Made by a program: the position numbers and the translations under genes. A stretch of DNA of 42,618 nt from Thiomicrospira sp. (GTDB lineage: Bacteria > Pseudomonadota > Gammaproteobacteria > Thiomicrospirales > Thiomicrospiraceae). This document shows, one piece after another, positions 8,928-18,898 of this stretch. Location of the stretch: positions 1 to 42,618 of the forward strand of contig JAUUDE010000066.1 of the NCBI GenBank assembly GCA_030826915.1, in the 5' to 3' direction. The notes beneath the pieces are model-generated. The model ran no database searches and was not told the DNA's origin. It saw only the letters and a list, made by a program, of their open reading frames with translations. How positions within the stretch are numbered: position 1 is the first letter of the stretch; the number at the start of each line of letters is the position of its first letter.

Positions 8928-9290
8928 TTAAGAATTTAACGCCTTATTAATTAGCTCTTCCATATGCTGAGCATGTTCTGGAATATTGTCATAATAAAAT
9001 CGAATATCTGGCACAATTCGCAAACGTAAACGGCTGCCAATTTCTGAACGGAAAAAACCTTTGGCTTTTTCAAGAGCTGCTAACGTTTCCGCTACTTCAG
9101 GGTCTTTTTCATTAAAGCCTATCAATGAAAAGTGCAGCTTAGCAATACTTAAATCTTTACTGATTTTACAGTCCGTAATACTGATATTTTGAAAACGAGG
9201 ATCTTTCACTTCTTGCACTAAAAGCTGAGCGATTGTTCTTCTAATTTCTTGAGCCACTCTCGTTGGTCGACTCACTGCTTGATTACTCAT
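8928..9290 (-). CDS. rbfA: 30S ribosome-binding factor A
   Basis: RbfA is a small KH-fold cold-shock factor that binds immature 30S subunits and helps 16S rRNA 5' processing. The 120 residues match the family length. Diagnostic stretches are RPTRVAQEIRRTIAQLLVQEVKDPR at the N-terminus and RLRLRIVPDIRFYYDNIPEHAQHMEELI near the end. It sits in the conserved infB-rbfA-truB order. The infB-rbfA gap is 179 bases and contains two hairpins, so its expression may depend on read-through or on a promoter I cannot pick out. Confidence 0.97.
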   Translation of the reverse strand: MSNQAVSRPTRVAQEIRRTIAQLLVQEVKDPRFQNISITDCKISKDLSIAKLHFSLIGFNEKDPEVAETLAALEKAKGFFRSEIGSRLRLRIVPDIRFYYDNIPEHAQHMEELINKALNS

Positions 9291-9343
9291 AATTCTTTCT
9301 CTTTTTGTATAGAACCATTGTACAAACCAAAGGTCTCTAAATC

Positions 9344-9386
9344 AAAAAACCCCAATAACAACTATCCTAAAACAGTTGGTCTGGGG
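9344..9386 (-). terminator. Terminator-like hairpin between infB and rbfA
   Basis: On the minus strand CCCCA...AACT pairs with AGTT...TGGGG, with an internal loop, and ends in six T. It lies between infB and rbfA, inside what is usually one operon, so it would at most attenuate downstream expression. Confidence 0.55.
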
Positions 9387-9420
9387 CAGTTTGAATAAAG
9401 CTTTTAATCTCTTTGTTAAA

Positions 9421-9440
9421 AGCTACCAGGCCTGGTAGCT
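9421..9440. repeat. Perfect 20-bp palindrome of the CAGGCCTG family, hairpin after infB
   Basis: AGCTACCAGGCCTGGTAGCT is a perfect 20-base palindrome 30 bases after the infB stop, flanked by AAA and TTTA. As RNA it would fold into a stable stem with a short loop, followed on the minus strand by TTTTAAC. It is the longest member of the dispersed palindrome family and may have been recruited as a terminator or 3'-end stabiliser. Confidence 0.85.
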
Positions 9441-9469
9441 TTATATAATGAAATTGAAACCTTATAACC

Positions 9470-11947
9470 TTAATCTAAAGTACGTTTTACTTCTACGCGT
9501 TCGTAACACTCAATTTGGTCACCAACTTTAACATCATTGTAATCTTTAACACCGATACCACATTCCATACCTTTGTTCACTTCATTAACGTCATCTTTGA
9601 AACGACGTAATGATTCAAGATTACCTTCGTAGATAACCACGTTATCGCGTAAAACACGAATTGGATTATTACGTTTAACCACACCTTCTGTAACCATACA
9701 ACCAGCGATAAGGCCAATTTTTGGTGCTTTAAACACTTCACGTACATCGGCAACACCAACGATATTTTCTTGAATATCAGGAGCAAGCTTACCTTCAACA
9801 GCACGTTTCACTTCATCTACGATTTCATAGATAATGCTGTAGTATTTAAGGCCAATACCTTCGCTATCAATAATACGTTTTGCCGCCGCATCAGCACGGA
9901 CATTGAAACCAAATATTAAGGCATCAGAAGCAATCGCTAAGTTGGCATCAGACTCGTTAATTCCACCTACACCAGATGAAATAACACTAACTTTAATTTC
10001 ATCATTTGAAAGCTTAACAAGTGCATCCGTAATCGCCTGAATAGACCCCTGTACATCTGCCTTAAGAATGATATTAATATGCTGAACATCACCTTCAGCC
10101 ATCTTGTTAAACATATTTTCAAGTTTGGCTTTCTGCTGACGGGCAATCTTTAACTCTTTAAACTTACCTAAACGGAAGTTAGCCGCTTCACGAGCTTTAC
10201 GCTCATTATCAACGGTAATCATTTCATCACCAGCAACCGGTACACCTGACAAACCTAAAATCTCAACAGGAATAGAAGGCCCAGCTTCCGTTACGTTTTG
10301 AGCTTTATCATTAATCAAGGCTCTGACACGCCCGTACTCCATACCACAAAGAACAATATCACCTTTGTGTAGCGTACCTGACTGTACTAAAACAGTTGCA
10401 ACCGTTCCACGTCCTTTATCAAGACGAGATTCAATAACAACACCTTTAGCATGACCTTCAGTTGGCGCTTCTAACTCTAACATTTCAGACTGTAACGAAA
10501 TTGCATCTAACAGGTCATCAATCCCTAAACCTGTCTTCGCTGAAACAGGAATAAACTGAACATCCCCACCCCAAGATTCTGGAACAACTTCTTCAGCAAC
10601 AAGTTCTTGCATAACACGATCCATGTTAGCCGTCTCTTTATCCATCTTGTTTACGGCAACAACAATCCCAACACCAGAAGCTTTAGCATGCTGAATAGCT
10701 TCTTTAGTCTGAGGCATAACACCGTCGTCCGCAGCAACAACAATAACGATAACATCCGTTACTTCCGCACCGCGAGCACGCATCGCCGTAAAGGCCGCGT
10801 GACCCGGAGTATCAATAAATGTTACACCACCTAAGTCAGTATCTACATGATATGCACCAATGTGCTGAGTAATACCACCCGCTTCACCAGTTGCTACTTT
10901 TGCTTTACGAATATAGTCAAGCAAAGATGTTTTACCATGGTCAACGTGCCCCATAATCGTAACTACAGGAGAACGAGTTACCGTCTCTCCGTGATACTCT
11001 TGGTTAACAACTTCATCTTCAACCGTTACTTCTGTGAATGCGACGGCTTTATGCCCCATCTCTTCAACAATCAACATCGCTGTTTCTTGGTCCAAGACTT
11101 GGTTAATGGTCGCCATTGTGCCAAGTTCCATCATCATAAACTTGATGATTTCACCCGTTTTAACAGACATTTGTTCAGCCAAGGCTGAAAGTGTAATACT
11201 TTCAGGAATCTTAACTTCTTTAATAACTGGCTCTGTCGGTTTTTGGAAACCGTGTTCATTATCCATTTGAACAGCTGATCTTTTATCAGCCTGACCTCTA
11301 CGACCTTTACCTTTGGCTTTACCTCCACGACGGTTATCATTGAAGTTGCGGGCTTTTGGCGCTCCTTTACCTTTTGGACCATCCTCACCATCATTTTTCT
11401 TACGACTATCATGATGCTTCTGATCTTTTGCTTTTTTAGCCGCTTTAGAATGATCTTCCTTGATAGGAGCAGGAGCAATCACTTCAGGCTCTTTTTCAAC
11501 AACTGGTGCTACTTTAGGTTTTTCTTCTTTTACCTTTTTAGTTTCAACAACCGGTGTTTCCACTACAGGTTCTGAAACAACCGGAGTTTCTACTACTGGG
11601 TCTTCTACAACAGGAGCGACTTCTTCAACTACCTCTTCAACCACTTCAGGTTTTTTTACATAGGTACGTTTTTTACGAACTTCAACATTAACAGTACGTT
11701 TGCCACTACCTGAACCGGCAGAAAGGTTTAATGTTTGTTTACGACGTAAAGTTACTTTTTTGGGTGTTTCTTCAGATGTTTCACCATGCAAACCTTTAAG
11801 ATAGGTTAATAAAGTACGCTTCTCTTCTTCTGAGATTGAATCCTTTGCAGTTTTACCCTTAACACCGGACTCATTAAGCTGTGAAATTAGTTTGTCTACA
11901 GAAAGGTTAAGCGTCTCTGAAAATTGTTTTATTGATACTTCTTCCAT
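9470..11947 (-). CDS. infB: Translation initiation factor IF-2
   Basis: IF-2 is the GTPase that brings fMet-tRNA to the 30S subunit and promotes subunit joining. The 825-residue chain begins with a small IF2_N helical domain ([25 protein letters not shown]). A long low-complexity charged linker (about residues 85-225) follows, rich in PVVETPVV-type repeats and then Lys/Arg/Gly. A second IF2_N domain comes next, then the G domain with GHVDHGKT near residue 335, DTPGH and NKMD. Domains II, III and IV follow; the last ends [22 protein letters not shown]. The start codon has AAGGAAGAG upstream and lies 13 bases after nusA, indicating cotranscription. Confidence 0.98.
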   Translation of the reverse strand: MEEVSIKQFSETLNLSVDKLISQLNESGVKGKTAKDSISEEEKRTLLTYLKGLHGETSEETPKKVTLRRKQTLNLSAGSGSGKRTVNVEVRKKRTYVKKPEVVEEVVEEVAPVVEDPVVETPVVSEPVVETPVVETKKVKEEKPKVAPVVEKEPEVIAPAPIKEDHSKAAKKAKDQKHHDSRKKNDGEDGPKGKGAPKARNFNDNRRGGKAKGKGRRGQADKRSAVQMDNEHGFQKPTEPVIKEVKIPESITLSALAEQMSVKTGEIIKFMMMELGTMATINQVLDQETAMLIVEEMGHKAVAFTEVTVEDEVVNQEYHGETVTRSPVVTIMGHVDHGKTSLLDYIRKAKVATGEAGGITQHIGAYHVDTDLGGVTFIDTPGHAAFTAMRARGAEVTDVIVIVVAADDGVMPQTKEAIQHAKASGVGIVVAVNKMDKETANMDRVMQELVAEEVVPESWGGDVQFIPVSAKTGLGIDDLLDAISLQSEMLELEAPTEGHAKGVVIESRLDKGRGTVATVLVQSGTLHKGDIVLCGMEYGRVRALINDKAQNVTEAGPSIPVEILGLSGVPVAGDEMITVDNERKAREAANFRLGKFKELKIARQQKAKLENMFNKMAEGDVQHINIILKADVQGSIQAITDALVKLSNDEIKVSVISSGVGGINESDANLAIASDALIFGFNVRADAAAKRIIDSEGIGLKYYSIIYEIVDEVKRAVEGKLAPDIQENIVGVADVREVFKAPKIGLIAGCMVTEGVVKRNNPIRVLRDNVVIYEGNLESLRRFKDDVNEVNKGMECGIGVKDYNDVKVGDQIECYERVEVKRTLD

Positions 11948-11960
11948 TTAACTCTTCCTT

Positions 11961-13451
11961 TTATTCTTCAAACCATGGAGCGCGTGCTTTTAGGATTAAT
12001 TCCCCTGCAGCCGCTTCATCCATATCTAAGTACTCTAATAATTCATCTGTACCAAGTTCTGCCAAATCTTCTTGAGTAACAATGCCGTTACCCGCTAATT
12101 GTTTAGCCATTTCTTCAGTCATACCTTCAAGATTTAATAGATCTTCTGCAGGTTCAGCCAAAGCAGTTTTTTCTTCTGCGGCAATCGCTTGTGTCAACAA
12201 TGCATCTTTAGCACGTTGCTTTAATTCAGCAACAAGCTCTTCATCAAACCCATCAATTTCTAACATTTCAGCAGCTGGAACATAAGCCACTTCTTCAATG
12301 GTTGTAAACCCTTCAGATACCAATACTTGGGCAAAATCTTCATCAATATCTAAAGCTTGAACAAACACATCTATCTGATCTTTAGATTCCGTTTCATGTT
12401 TACTTGCCATATCAGTTTGTGTCATGACATTCAGTTCCCAGCCAGTTAATTCACTTGCTAGACGAATGTTTTGACCATTTTTACCAATTGCTTGAGATAA
12501 CTGCTCATCTTCAACCGCCAAATCCATTGTATGCTTATCTTCATCTACCATAATTGAGGTAACTTCAGCAGGCGCCATTGCATTAATAACGAACTGAGCA
12601 TCATTTGGATCCCAAAGAATAATATCTACTCTCTCACCCGCAAGTTCATTTGTCACCGCTTGAACACGACCACCTCGCATACCAACACAAGCTCCAATTG
12701 GGTCTAAACGAGGATCATTCGCACGTACAGCAATCTTAGCGCGGAAACCTACATCACGAGCTGCACTCATAATATCGATTAAATCATCTGCAATTTCTGG
12801 TACTTCAATTTTGAATAGTTCAATCAGCATTTCATTGCATGAACGAGACATAAATAATTGTGGACCACGTGGACGGAATGAGACTTCCTGCAGGTAACCA
12901 CGAACACGATCACCAATACGGAATGTTTCACGACCAACTAACTGGTTACGCATAATGACAGCATCAACGTTATCACCCATATCTAAGATAACATCACCAC
13001 GATCAATACGTTTAACCTGGCCTGTTAATACTTCACCAACACGCTTTTCATAAACTTCAACGACTTTTTTGCGTTCTGCTTCACGCACTTTTTGAATAAT
13101 CACTTGCTTGGCAGTTTGTGCACCAATACGACCAAATTCAATCGATTCCATCGGCTCTTCAATAAACTCACCAACTTCGATATTAGGATCTTCTTCAACC
13201 GCATCCATTTCGCGAATATACCAACCTACGTTGTCTTCAATGGCAGTGGCATCTTCAATGACTTCCCAACGACGGAATGTTTCATAATCACCTGTTTCAC
13301 GATCAATTGATACTCGCACATCAATTTCATCATCATTATTTCTACGTGTTGCGGTTGCTAACGCAGTTTCAATGGCATCAAAGATAATTTCTTTGTCAAC
13401 ACCTTTTTCATTGGCCATAATTTCTACAACGGCTAAAATCTCTTTACTCAT
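11961..13451 (-). CDS. nusA: Transcription termination/antitermination factor NusA
   Basis: NusA binds RNA polymerase and the nascent RNA, affecting pausing, termination and antitermination. The 496-residue protein has the N-terminal polymerase-binding domain (1-130), an S1 domain (about 138-202), and two KH domains with [11 protein letters not shown] and [12 protein letters not shown]. Two C-terminal acidic helix-hairpin-helix repeats (about 365-496) are of the kind found in Gammaproteobacteria, where they contact the alpha subunit and the N protein. It lies in the standard rimP-nusA-infB order, 45 bases after rimP. Confidence 0.98.
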   Translation of the reverse strand: MSKEILAVVEIMANEKGVDKEIIFDAIETALATATRRNNDDEIDVRVSIDRETGDYETFRRWEVIEDATAIEDNVGWYIREMDAVEEDPNIEVGEFIEEPMESIEFGRIGAQTAKQVIIQKVREAERKKVVEVYEKRVGEVLTGQVKRIDRGDVILDMGDNVDAVIMRNQLVGRETFRIGDRVRGYLQEVSFRPRGPQLFMSRSCNEMLIELFKIEVPEIADDLIDIMSAARDVGFRAKIAVRANDPRLDPIGACVGMRGGRVQAVTNELAGERVDIILWDPNDAQFVINAMAPAEVTSIMVDEDKHTMDLAVEDEQLSQAIGKNGQNIRLASELTGWELNVMTQTDMASKHETESKDQIDVFVQALDIDEDFAQVLVSEGFTTIEEVAYVPAAEMLEIDGFDEELVAELKQRAKDALLTQAIAAEEKTALAEPAEDLLNLEGMTEEMAKQLAGNGIVTQEDLAELGTDELLEYLDMDEAAAGELILKARAPWFEE

Positions 13452-13496
13452 TTTTCTTTCTCTCTAATTCTGTCTGTATCTTCAAAATTCGGGGGA

Positions 13497-13952
13497 TTAA
13501 AACTGGGGTACTACATTGGCTTTTTCAATCAAGTCGAAAGGTATTTCATACAATTCACCATCTATTTCCATTTCGATACCTGAATCGGCCACTTTTGACA
13601 TAAGGCCTTTAAAACGTTTACGTCCTAAAATAGCTAAAGCTGTACGAACCTGAACTTCTTTACCTTCATAACGGCTGTATTGTTCTGGTGTAAACAATAG
13701 TCTATCCATTCCAGGAGATGAAACCTCCAAGCGGAACTCACTACTGATAACATCTTCAACATCTAAAATGGCACTAATCTGTTTACAAACCGTATAGGTT
13801 TCATCAGAGTTAACCGTACCATCGTCTTTTTCTATAAAAACACGCAGAAGAGTATGTTTTCCTGCAGGCAGGTATTCCATACCCCACCAGTTAAATCCCA
13901 TAGACTCAACCGTCGGTTTTAATGCGTTTTCAATTTTTTCTTCAATCGTCAC
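13497..13952 (-). CDS. rimP: Ribosome maturation factor RimP
   Basis: RimP assists late assembly of the 30S subunit. The 151-residue protein has the family's N-terminal alpha/beta domain (LKPTVESMGFNWWGMEYLPAGKHTLLRVFIEKDDG) and the conserved SSPGMDRLLFTPEQYSRYEGKEVQVRT segment leading into the C-terminal SH3-like barrel. It is the first protein-coding gene of the rimP-nusA-infB operon. It is preceded by a promoter and a terminator-ending leader, so the whole operon is likely controlled at that leader. Confidence 0.97.
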   Translation of the reverse strand: MTIEEKIENALKPTVESMGFNWWGMEYLPAGKHTLLRVFIEKDDGTVNSDETYTVCKQISAILDVEDVISSEFRLEVSSPGMDRLLFTPEQYSRYEGKEVQVRTALAILGRKRFKGLMSKVADSGIEMEIDGELYEIPFDLIEKANVVPQF

Positions 13953-13988
13953 TTAATATCTTTCCAAATATTCTGAAGTTTAAATAAC

Positions 13989-14016
13989 AAAAAACCCCGT
14001 AAAAACGGGGTTTTTT
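13989..14016 (-). terminator. Terminator at the end of the rimP leader
   Basis: ACCCCGT-4 bases-ACGGGGT flanked by A6 and T6 is a textbook intrinsic terminator on the minus strand, placed between the operon promoter and rimP (start 13952). Confidence 0.9.
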
Positions 14017-14080
14017 AAAATTCAAGCCGCCGCTTAACTTCTGTTTTGCGACCCTTGATAAAACTTTTTAAAAAATCTGG
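13989..14080 (-). ncRNA. rimP-leader-type attenuator RNA
   Basis: A strong promoter would start RNA near 14079. About 65-90 bases later the RNA meets a strong terminator, still upstream of rimP. No tRNA (the E. coli neighbour would be metY) or ORF lies in between, only a small AAGC-GGCG-GCTT hairpin. A terminator-ended leader in front of rimP-nusA-infB is a described gammaproteobacterial element (rimP-leader); I assign this by position and shape, not by a model search. NusA encoded downstream would be a logical feedback regulator. Confidence 0.6.
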
Positions 14081-14085
14081 CTCGA

Positions 14086-14113
14086 ATTATATCTTTTTTT
14101 GTTTAAATGTCAA
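14086..14113 (-). promoter_or_regulatory. Consensus sigma70 promoter of the rimP-nusA-infB operon
   Basis: On the minus strand a perfect -35 TTGACA (14113-14108) and a perfect -10 TATAAT (14091-14086) are separated by 16 bases. This is the strongest promoter match I see in the window. It reads into the rimP leader. Confidence 0.85.
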
Positions 14114-14172
14114 GAACTTAACCATGAATTTTTACTGATACTTTTATGACTTTGCGTAACAAAAACTCAGCT

Positions 14173-14835
14173 TCAGTTCTCTCTATCCTGTTGTAATTTA
14201 ACAAAAATCAACACTGTCATTAAAGCATCACTAAAAGCATCATGCTGCCCCAAGTTAGGAAGCGACAGTTTTTTTAGGATACTATCAAAAGACAAATCTA
14301 CATTTGGCTCTATACAAGAGCGTTTATATTTTTCCATTTCAAATGCATGATACATGCCTGAAACCTCAATCTGAGGGTTAGGCAAACCGACACCCAAACG
14401 TGGTTTGATAATTCGGTTTACCATAGCTACATCAAATTCAAAGTAGTAACCAACCAAAGTTGCACCTCGAATAAACTCTAAAAACTCCTTTATAACATCA
14501 AAATCATCAATATAATTAGTACCATTATTTTTTACATCAATATTGCGAATATGGTGAATCGCAATACTATCAGCCGAGATTTCCTCATCTTGCGGAAAAA
14601 CTAAATTTAAACTTTGGCTCGTTTGAATTTCATTGCCAATGATTTTAATAGCGCTTAAGGTGATAATACGGTCTTTTTTAGTGTTTAACCCCGTTGTTTC
14701 ACAATCAAAACAGACAAAAACATCTGGCTCAACATCAAATAAAAACGCATAGTAAACGTCTTTAAGTTGTCGTTTAAGCTTATTTAACTTTAAACCTTGT
14801 AGCCAAGCTTTGGTTTCTGCAAACCTTACAGTAAT
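14173..14835 (-). pseudogene. DnaQ-like 3'-5' exonuclease lacking a recognisable start codon
   Basis: The minus-strand frame is open from 14856 down to the stop at 14173 and encodes a DEDD exonuclease. Exo I reads FVCFDCETTGL, exo II LVGYYFEFDVAMVNR and exo III HDAFSDAL. No ATG, GTG, CTG or TTG occurs in frame before the catalytic core; the first TTG (14457) would remove Exo I. The best-placed codon is ATT at 14835-14833, overlapping the preceding gene's end, as if an ATG had mutated. About 40 residues precede Exo I, a normal length for the family. It is either a decayed gene or one using a rare start. The position after the broken CBS/DUF294 gene matches the gene pair seen beside acetate genes in many Gammaproteobacteria. 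Confidence 0.65.
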
Positions 14836-16513
14836 CCATGTAACGCAAAATGGTGTTCAATACGTTTTTTAAAGTCATCCACCACGGCAAAACTTTGTTT
14901 CAATATATCTTGTTGCATATGGCTCAACTTCGATAATTGAATCTTATTGTCTGGCACATCACACCCTCCTGCTAATTGCAGGAGCATGGATTCTAACCTT
15001 AAAGTATTTAAGAAATTCAACGTCTCTCCAAGCTCTATGCCAAATTCTTTATCCAAAACACTTTTATCCATTAAAGCTTTAATTCGCCAATGAGTATTGG
15101 TTTTGGAGATTCCTGATTCTAAAGCGTAACAACGAATTCCATGCACAATAGTAAAGATTCCACCTTTTTTAATATCTATTACCTCATGCCCTGATTCAGA
15201 CTCTACGAGCAAACCACCAAAGAAACCAACAGGGGTTTTGAATTTAAGCGCTACAACGGCAAAATGGCGTAAAAAACTAGGGTATTTTTCTTTTTCCATT
15301 TCTAATGCTTGCTTCATTTCATTCAACCAGGCCTGTTGACCGAACACCACCTCAGCATCAAACAAAATAGAAGCATTCATAAAATTCTCATCTGAAGGAT
15401 GAGCGAACCAATCATGAATTTTCTTTAAAAATCTGTTTGACTCATTCGCCATTCTGAGTTGGAAAGCATGATATTTCCAGGACAAGGCGGAAAGCCTATT
15501 TGCTGTAATGTTTCTACGAACTTCGCAGAAAATTCTGTTAATTCTACTTGTTGTTGCTCATTCAATTCATCAGAATAAATCAAAGCATTATCTTGGTCAG
15601 TTCTAATGACTTGCTCAGAGCGCCCTTCACTTCCCATAACAAAAATACAAACCTTGTCTACCAAATGCGGCGGTAGCAAAAAACCAACTAATTTATTAAT
15701 CATCTTACGATGCAACTCATTAACCAGTTTGGCAATGTAATGTGTTTTTATTCCTTTACGATTTAAGTTTTGGATGAGCTGGTCAATCTGTGGACCTATC
15801 TGAATTAAATCCTCAATATTTTCCGCTTTATCCACATTAATTAAGACTAAACCAGACTGGTTGGCAAACAAACTCATAAGATCTTTTTGATGTAAGAGAC
15901 CTATTAAGCCATCATCACCGCGAACAACCAAGCGATCAATTTGAAAGCGGGTCATTTTCAATAAAGCATTAAACAGATAATCAAACTCATGAACTGTGTA
16001 GATAGGTTTGCTTGCCAATTCTGATACGTTAATGGCAACACCACCTGAAAAATCTTCATGGCTAGCTATATATTTCATAACATCGGTTGAGGTTAATATG
16101 CCAACAGACTCATCCGCAAAATTTACAAGGCAAGCATCCGTTCTTCCAGCCACCATTTGTTGAACGGCCTGTTGCACAGTAGCATCTTGATTCACCGCCA
16201 CATAAGGATGAACTGGTGCAGAACAGACAGTATCCATCATGACCTCTGTAGAAGTTGCCGTTTGAATGGATTCATGAATTCGGTTCAATTTTTCAACAAT
16301 GGAAGAATTAAAAAACTGAACAAACTCGTTAATTTGTTGTGCCGCTTTCAAAAAAAGTTGGGCAGTAAGTTTATATGCAATGGCCTCTTCCTGAACTTCA
16401 TAATAGGTTGTACTTTCTGTTTTACCTAAAATTTCAGCATCACCAAAAAAATCGCGCATACTATGACGAGAAACCACTTCGTTATCTTGAATCTCAGCTA
16501 CTCGCCCTTTAGA
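14826..16513 (-). pseudogene. N-truncated, frameshifted cNMP-CBS-DUF294 nucleotidyltransferase-like gene
   Basis: Two overlapping frames together encode one protein. The first (open from 16513, GTG at 16477) has the tail end of a cNMP-binding domain (SRHSMRDFFGDAEILG), two CBS motifs and a DUF294 nucleotidyltransferase core (GSEGRSEQVIRTDQDNAL). It stops at 15425 after MSQTDF. The second (to 14826) continues with LKKIHDWFAHPSDENFMNASILFD, the DUF294 C-terminal domain. Reading one base back in the T5 run at 15427-15431 joins them smoothly, so one base seems to be missing. The first half of the cNMP domain is absent, since the acs stop lies only about 50 bases upstream. Programmed frameshifting or an assembly error in the homopolymer are alternatives for the break, but not for the truncation. 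Confidence 0.75.
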
Positions 16514-16563
16514 TTATAAATACATAAACTAAAAAACAGAGATATTTGGTTTAACACTGGGTG

Positions 16564-18516
16564 TTATTTTTTCTTTTGAAATTGATCTAATATACTTGGA
16601 TCTTCAAGAGTTGAAGTATCTTGAGTAATTTCTTCGCCTTTAGCGATGGTTCTTAATAAACGACGCATGATTTTACCTGAGCGAGTTTTTGGTAAATTTG
16701 TTCCAAAACGAATATCGTCAGGCTTGGCAATAGGACCAATTTCTTTAGCAACGTGTTCACGTAATTCAGCAATTAATGCATTACGTGCATCGCCTTTAGG
16801 AATATCAATATTTAGAACTACAAAAGCGGCAACCGCTTCACCTTTCACATCATGTGGACGTCCAACAACGGCCGCTTCTGCAACAGACTGATGAGAAACT
16901 AAAGCAGATTCAATTTCCATTGTTCCCAAACGGTGACCTGAAACATTCAAGACATCGTCTACACGCCCAAGAATCCAGAAATACCCATCTTGGTCTTGGT
17001 AAGCGCTGTCACCAACAACATAATAAGAAATGTCTTCTAATGGGAAATAGGTGCTTTTGTAACGTTCATCATCGCCCCAAACTGTTCGAATCATCGAAGG
17101 CCAGGGTTTTTTAATAACCAACAATCCACCTTGACCTCGTTCAAGTTCATTACCTTGTTCATCTAAGATTGCTGCCTCAATACCTGGAAGCGGTTGAGTA
17201 CATGACCCTGGCTTCAATGGCGTAATAGGGAATGGAGCAATCATGTGCGCACCCGTTTCAGTTTGCCACCAAGTATCAATAATTGGACATTCACCTCTTC
17301 CAATTACCTCGTGATACCACATCCAAGCTTCTGGATTGATTGGCTCACCTACCGTTCCAAGCAAACGTAACTTAGACAAATCATATTGATTCGGTAAATC
17401 AGCACCAAATTTCATTAATGCGCGAATTGCGGTTGGTGCAGTATAGAAAACAGTCACGCCATGATCTTGGCAAATTTGCCAAAAACGTCCTGCATCTGGA
17501 TAGGTTGGCACACCTTCAAACATAAGCATTGTTGCACCAACAGACAAGGGTCCGTATGCAACATAAGTATGACCGGTAATCCAGCCTACATCGGCTGTAC
17601 ACCAAAACACATCGGTATCATTTAAATCAAACATCCACTCATTGGTAAGATGGGCGTTTAATAAATAACCACCTGTACTGTGTTGAACACCTTTAGGTTT
17701 TCCTGTTGAACCTGATGTATAAAGTAAGAATAGAGGGTGTTCGGCATTAACAGCAACTGGATCATGGTAATTACTCATTCCCGCTTCTGCTTCTAGCCAA
17801 TCAATATCGCGCCCTTCTTTCATAGTCACTTCATCGTCTGTGCGACGATAAACAATCACTTTCTTGACATGGTCACAGCCTTTTTCAAGAGCCGCATCAA
17901 CCGCTGCTTTTAAAGGCACAGTTTTACCACCTCTGCGACTACCATTAGTTGTAATGACTAACTTAGCACTTGCATTCTCAATACGGTCACGTAACGCTTC
18001 GGCAGAAAAGCCGCCAAATACTACAGAGTGAATTGCACCAATACGTGCACAGGCCTGCATAGCAATAACAGCTTGTGGAATCATTGGCATATAGATAATG
18101 ACACGATCACCCTTTTCTACGCCTTGCGCAGTTAACGTATTGGCAAAACGGCAAACTTGATCATGTAACTCTTTATAAGAATAGGTTTCTACATCACCCT
18201 GATCGCCTTCAAAGATAATGGCGGCCTTATCACTTTTGGTTTCTAAGTGACGGTCAATACAGTTATATGAGACGTTCAGTTCACCATCGGTAAACCATTT
18301 ATAGAAAGGGGCGTTAGATTCATCCAAACCAACAGTGAAAGGTTTGGTCCAGCTTAATTTCTCTTTTGCTAAATCAGACCAAAAGCCAACATGATCGTCA
18401 CCTGCCTTAGCGCGCATTTCTGCCAACTTTTCTTCGCTGATAGCCACGCTATTTTTTATTTTATCGGTTGGTTCAAATAAACGGGTTTCGGTTAAGATCG
18501 ATTCAATGTTAGACAT
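16564..18516 (-). CDS. acs: Acetyl-CoA synthetase (AMP-forming)
   Basis: Acs activates acetate to acetyl-AMP and then acetyl-CoA. The 650-residue protein is full length and has the ANL-family motifs: the P-loop-like [12 protein letters not shown], the [10 protein letters not shown] region, [20 protein letters not shown] at the hinge, and [14 protein letters not shown] with Lys615 equivalent to the acetylated regulatory Lys609 of enteric Acs. It sits upstream of the broken CBS/DUF294 and exonuclease genes. The acetate symporter genes that often lie in this cluster are not found here. Inverted repeats at 18603-18616 and 18648-18687 in the upstream gap could be operator sites. Confidence 0.97.
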   Translation of the reverse strand: MSNIESILTETRLFEPTDKIKNSVAISEEKLAEMRAKAGDDHVGFWSDLAKEKLSWTKPFTVGLDESNAPFYKWFTDGELNVSYNCIDRHLETKSDKAAIIFEGDQGDVETYSYKELHDQVCRFANTLTAQGVEKGDRVIIYMPMIPQAVIAMQACARIGAIHSVVFGGFSAEALRDRIENASAKLVITTNGSRRGGKTVPLKAAVDAALEKGCDHVKKVIVYRRTDDEVTMKEGRDIDWLEAEAGMSNYHDPVAVNAEHPLFLLYTSGSTGKPKGVQHSTGGYLLNAHLTNEWMFDLNDTDVFWCTADVGWITGHTYVAYGPLSVGATMLMFEGVPTYPDAGRFWQICQDHGVTVFYTAPTAIRALMKFGADLPNQYDLSKLRLLGTVGEPINPEAWMWYHEVIGRGECPIIDTWWQTETGAHMIAPFPITPLKPGSCTQPLPGIEAAILDEQGNELERGQGGLLVIKKPWPSMIRTVWGDDERYKSTYFPLEDISYYVVGDSAYQDQDGYFWILGRVDDVLNVSGHRLGTMEIESALVSHQSVAEAAVVGRPHDVKGEAVAAFVVLNIDIPKGDARNALIAELREHVAKEIGPIAKPDDIRFGTNLPKTRSGKIMRRLLRTIAKGEEITQDTSTLEDPSILDQFQKKK

Positions 18517-18898
18517 GGTGTCTCCTGCAATAATACAAATAATATATTAGAGGATACTCGGACCAGCTACTTAGGACTTTGAGAATCACTTCTTAATTTT
18601 TGGCACTAAATAGTGCGTATAAAAAGTTAATGTAGCAAAGTGTACCACCCTAAAATAAAAATTAAAGTGCTTAAATCGATTTTAGGGATAGAAAATAAAT
18701 GGATAAGACACAATAAATTTTATCGTTTTCTATTTCATTATAAATGTACTTTCTTTTTGTTATATTTAACTCATTGAATAATTTGAACATAACAAGAAAA
18801 CAGCGTTAATAAGAAGTTTTAAAGCCTGCATATTCAAGGCAATAACTTTACATCCCTAAATTCCTATTTCAAAAAACTTTTTAAAGGCACGAACATCG
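18517..18898. other. Divergent intergenic region between acs and the nitroreductase gene
   Basis: This 382-base AT-rich gap separates divergent genes and must hold both promoters. I see two inverted repeats: GCACTA-aa-TAGTGC (18603-18616), and CCCTAAAAT (18648-18656) with ATTTTAGGG (18679-18687). I cannot assign a regulator or a convincing promoter, and no small gene is visible. Confidence 0.5.

Noticed and set aside
14017-14085. Possible tRNA (metY-like) in the rimP leader
   Set aside because: No cloverleaf, no T-arm GTTC motif and no CCA end; the segment is too short and AT-rich.
18602-18618. TGGCAC-like sequence resembling a sigma54 promoter before the nitroreductase gene
   Set aside because: The second half is GTGC and one base too far from the first, so it does not fit TGGCAC-N5-TTGC; it is better read as a small inverted repeat.
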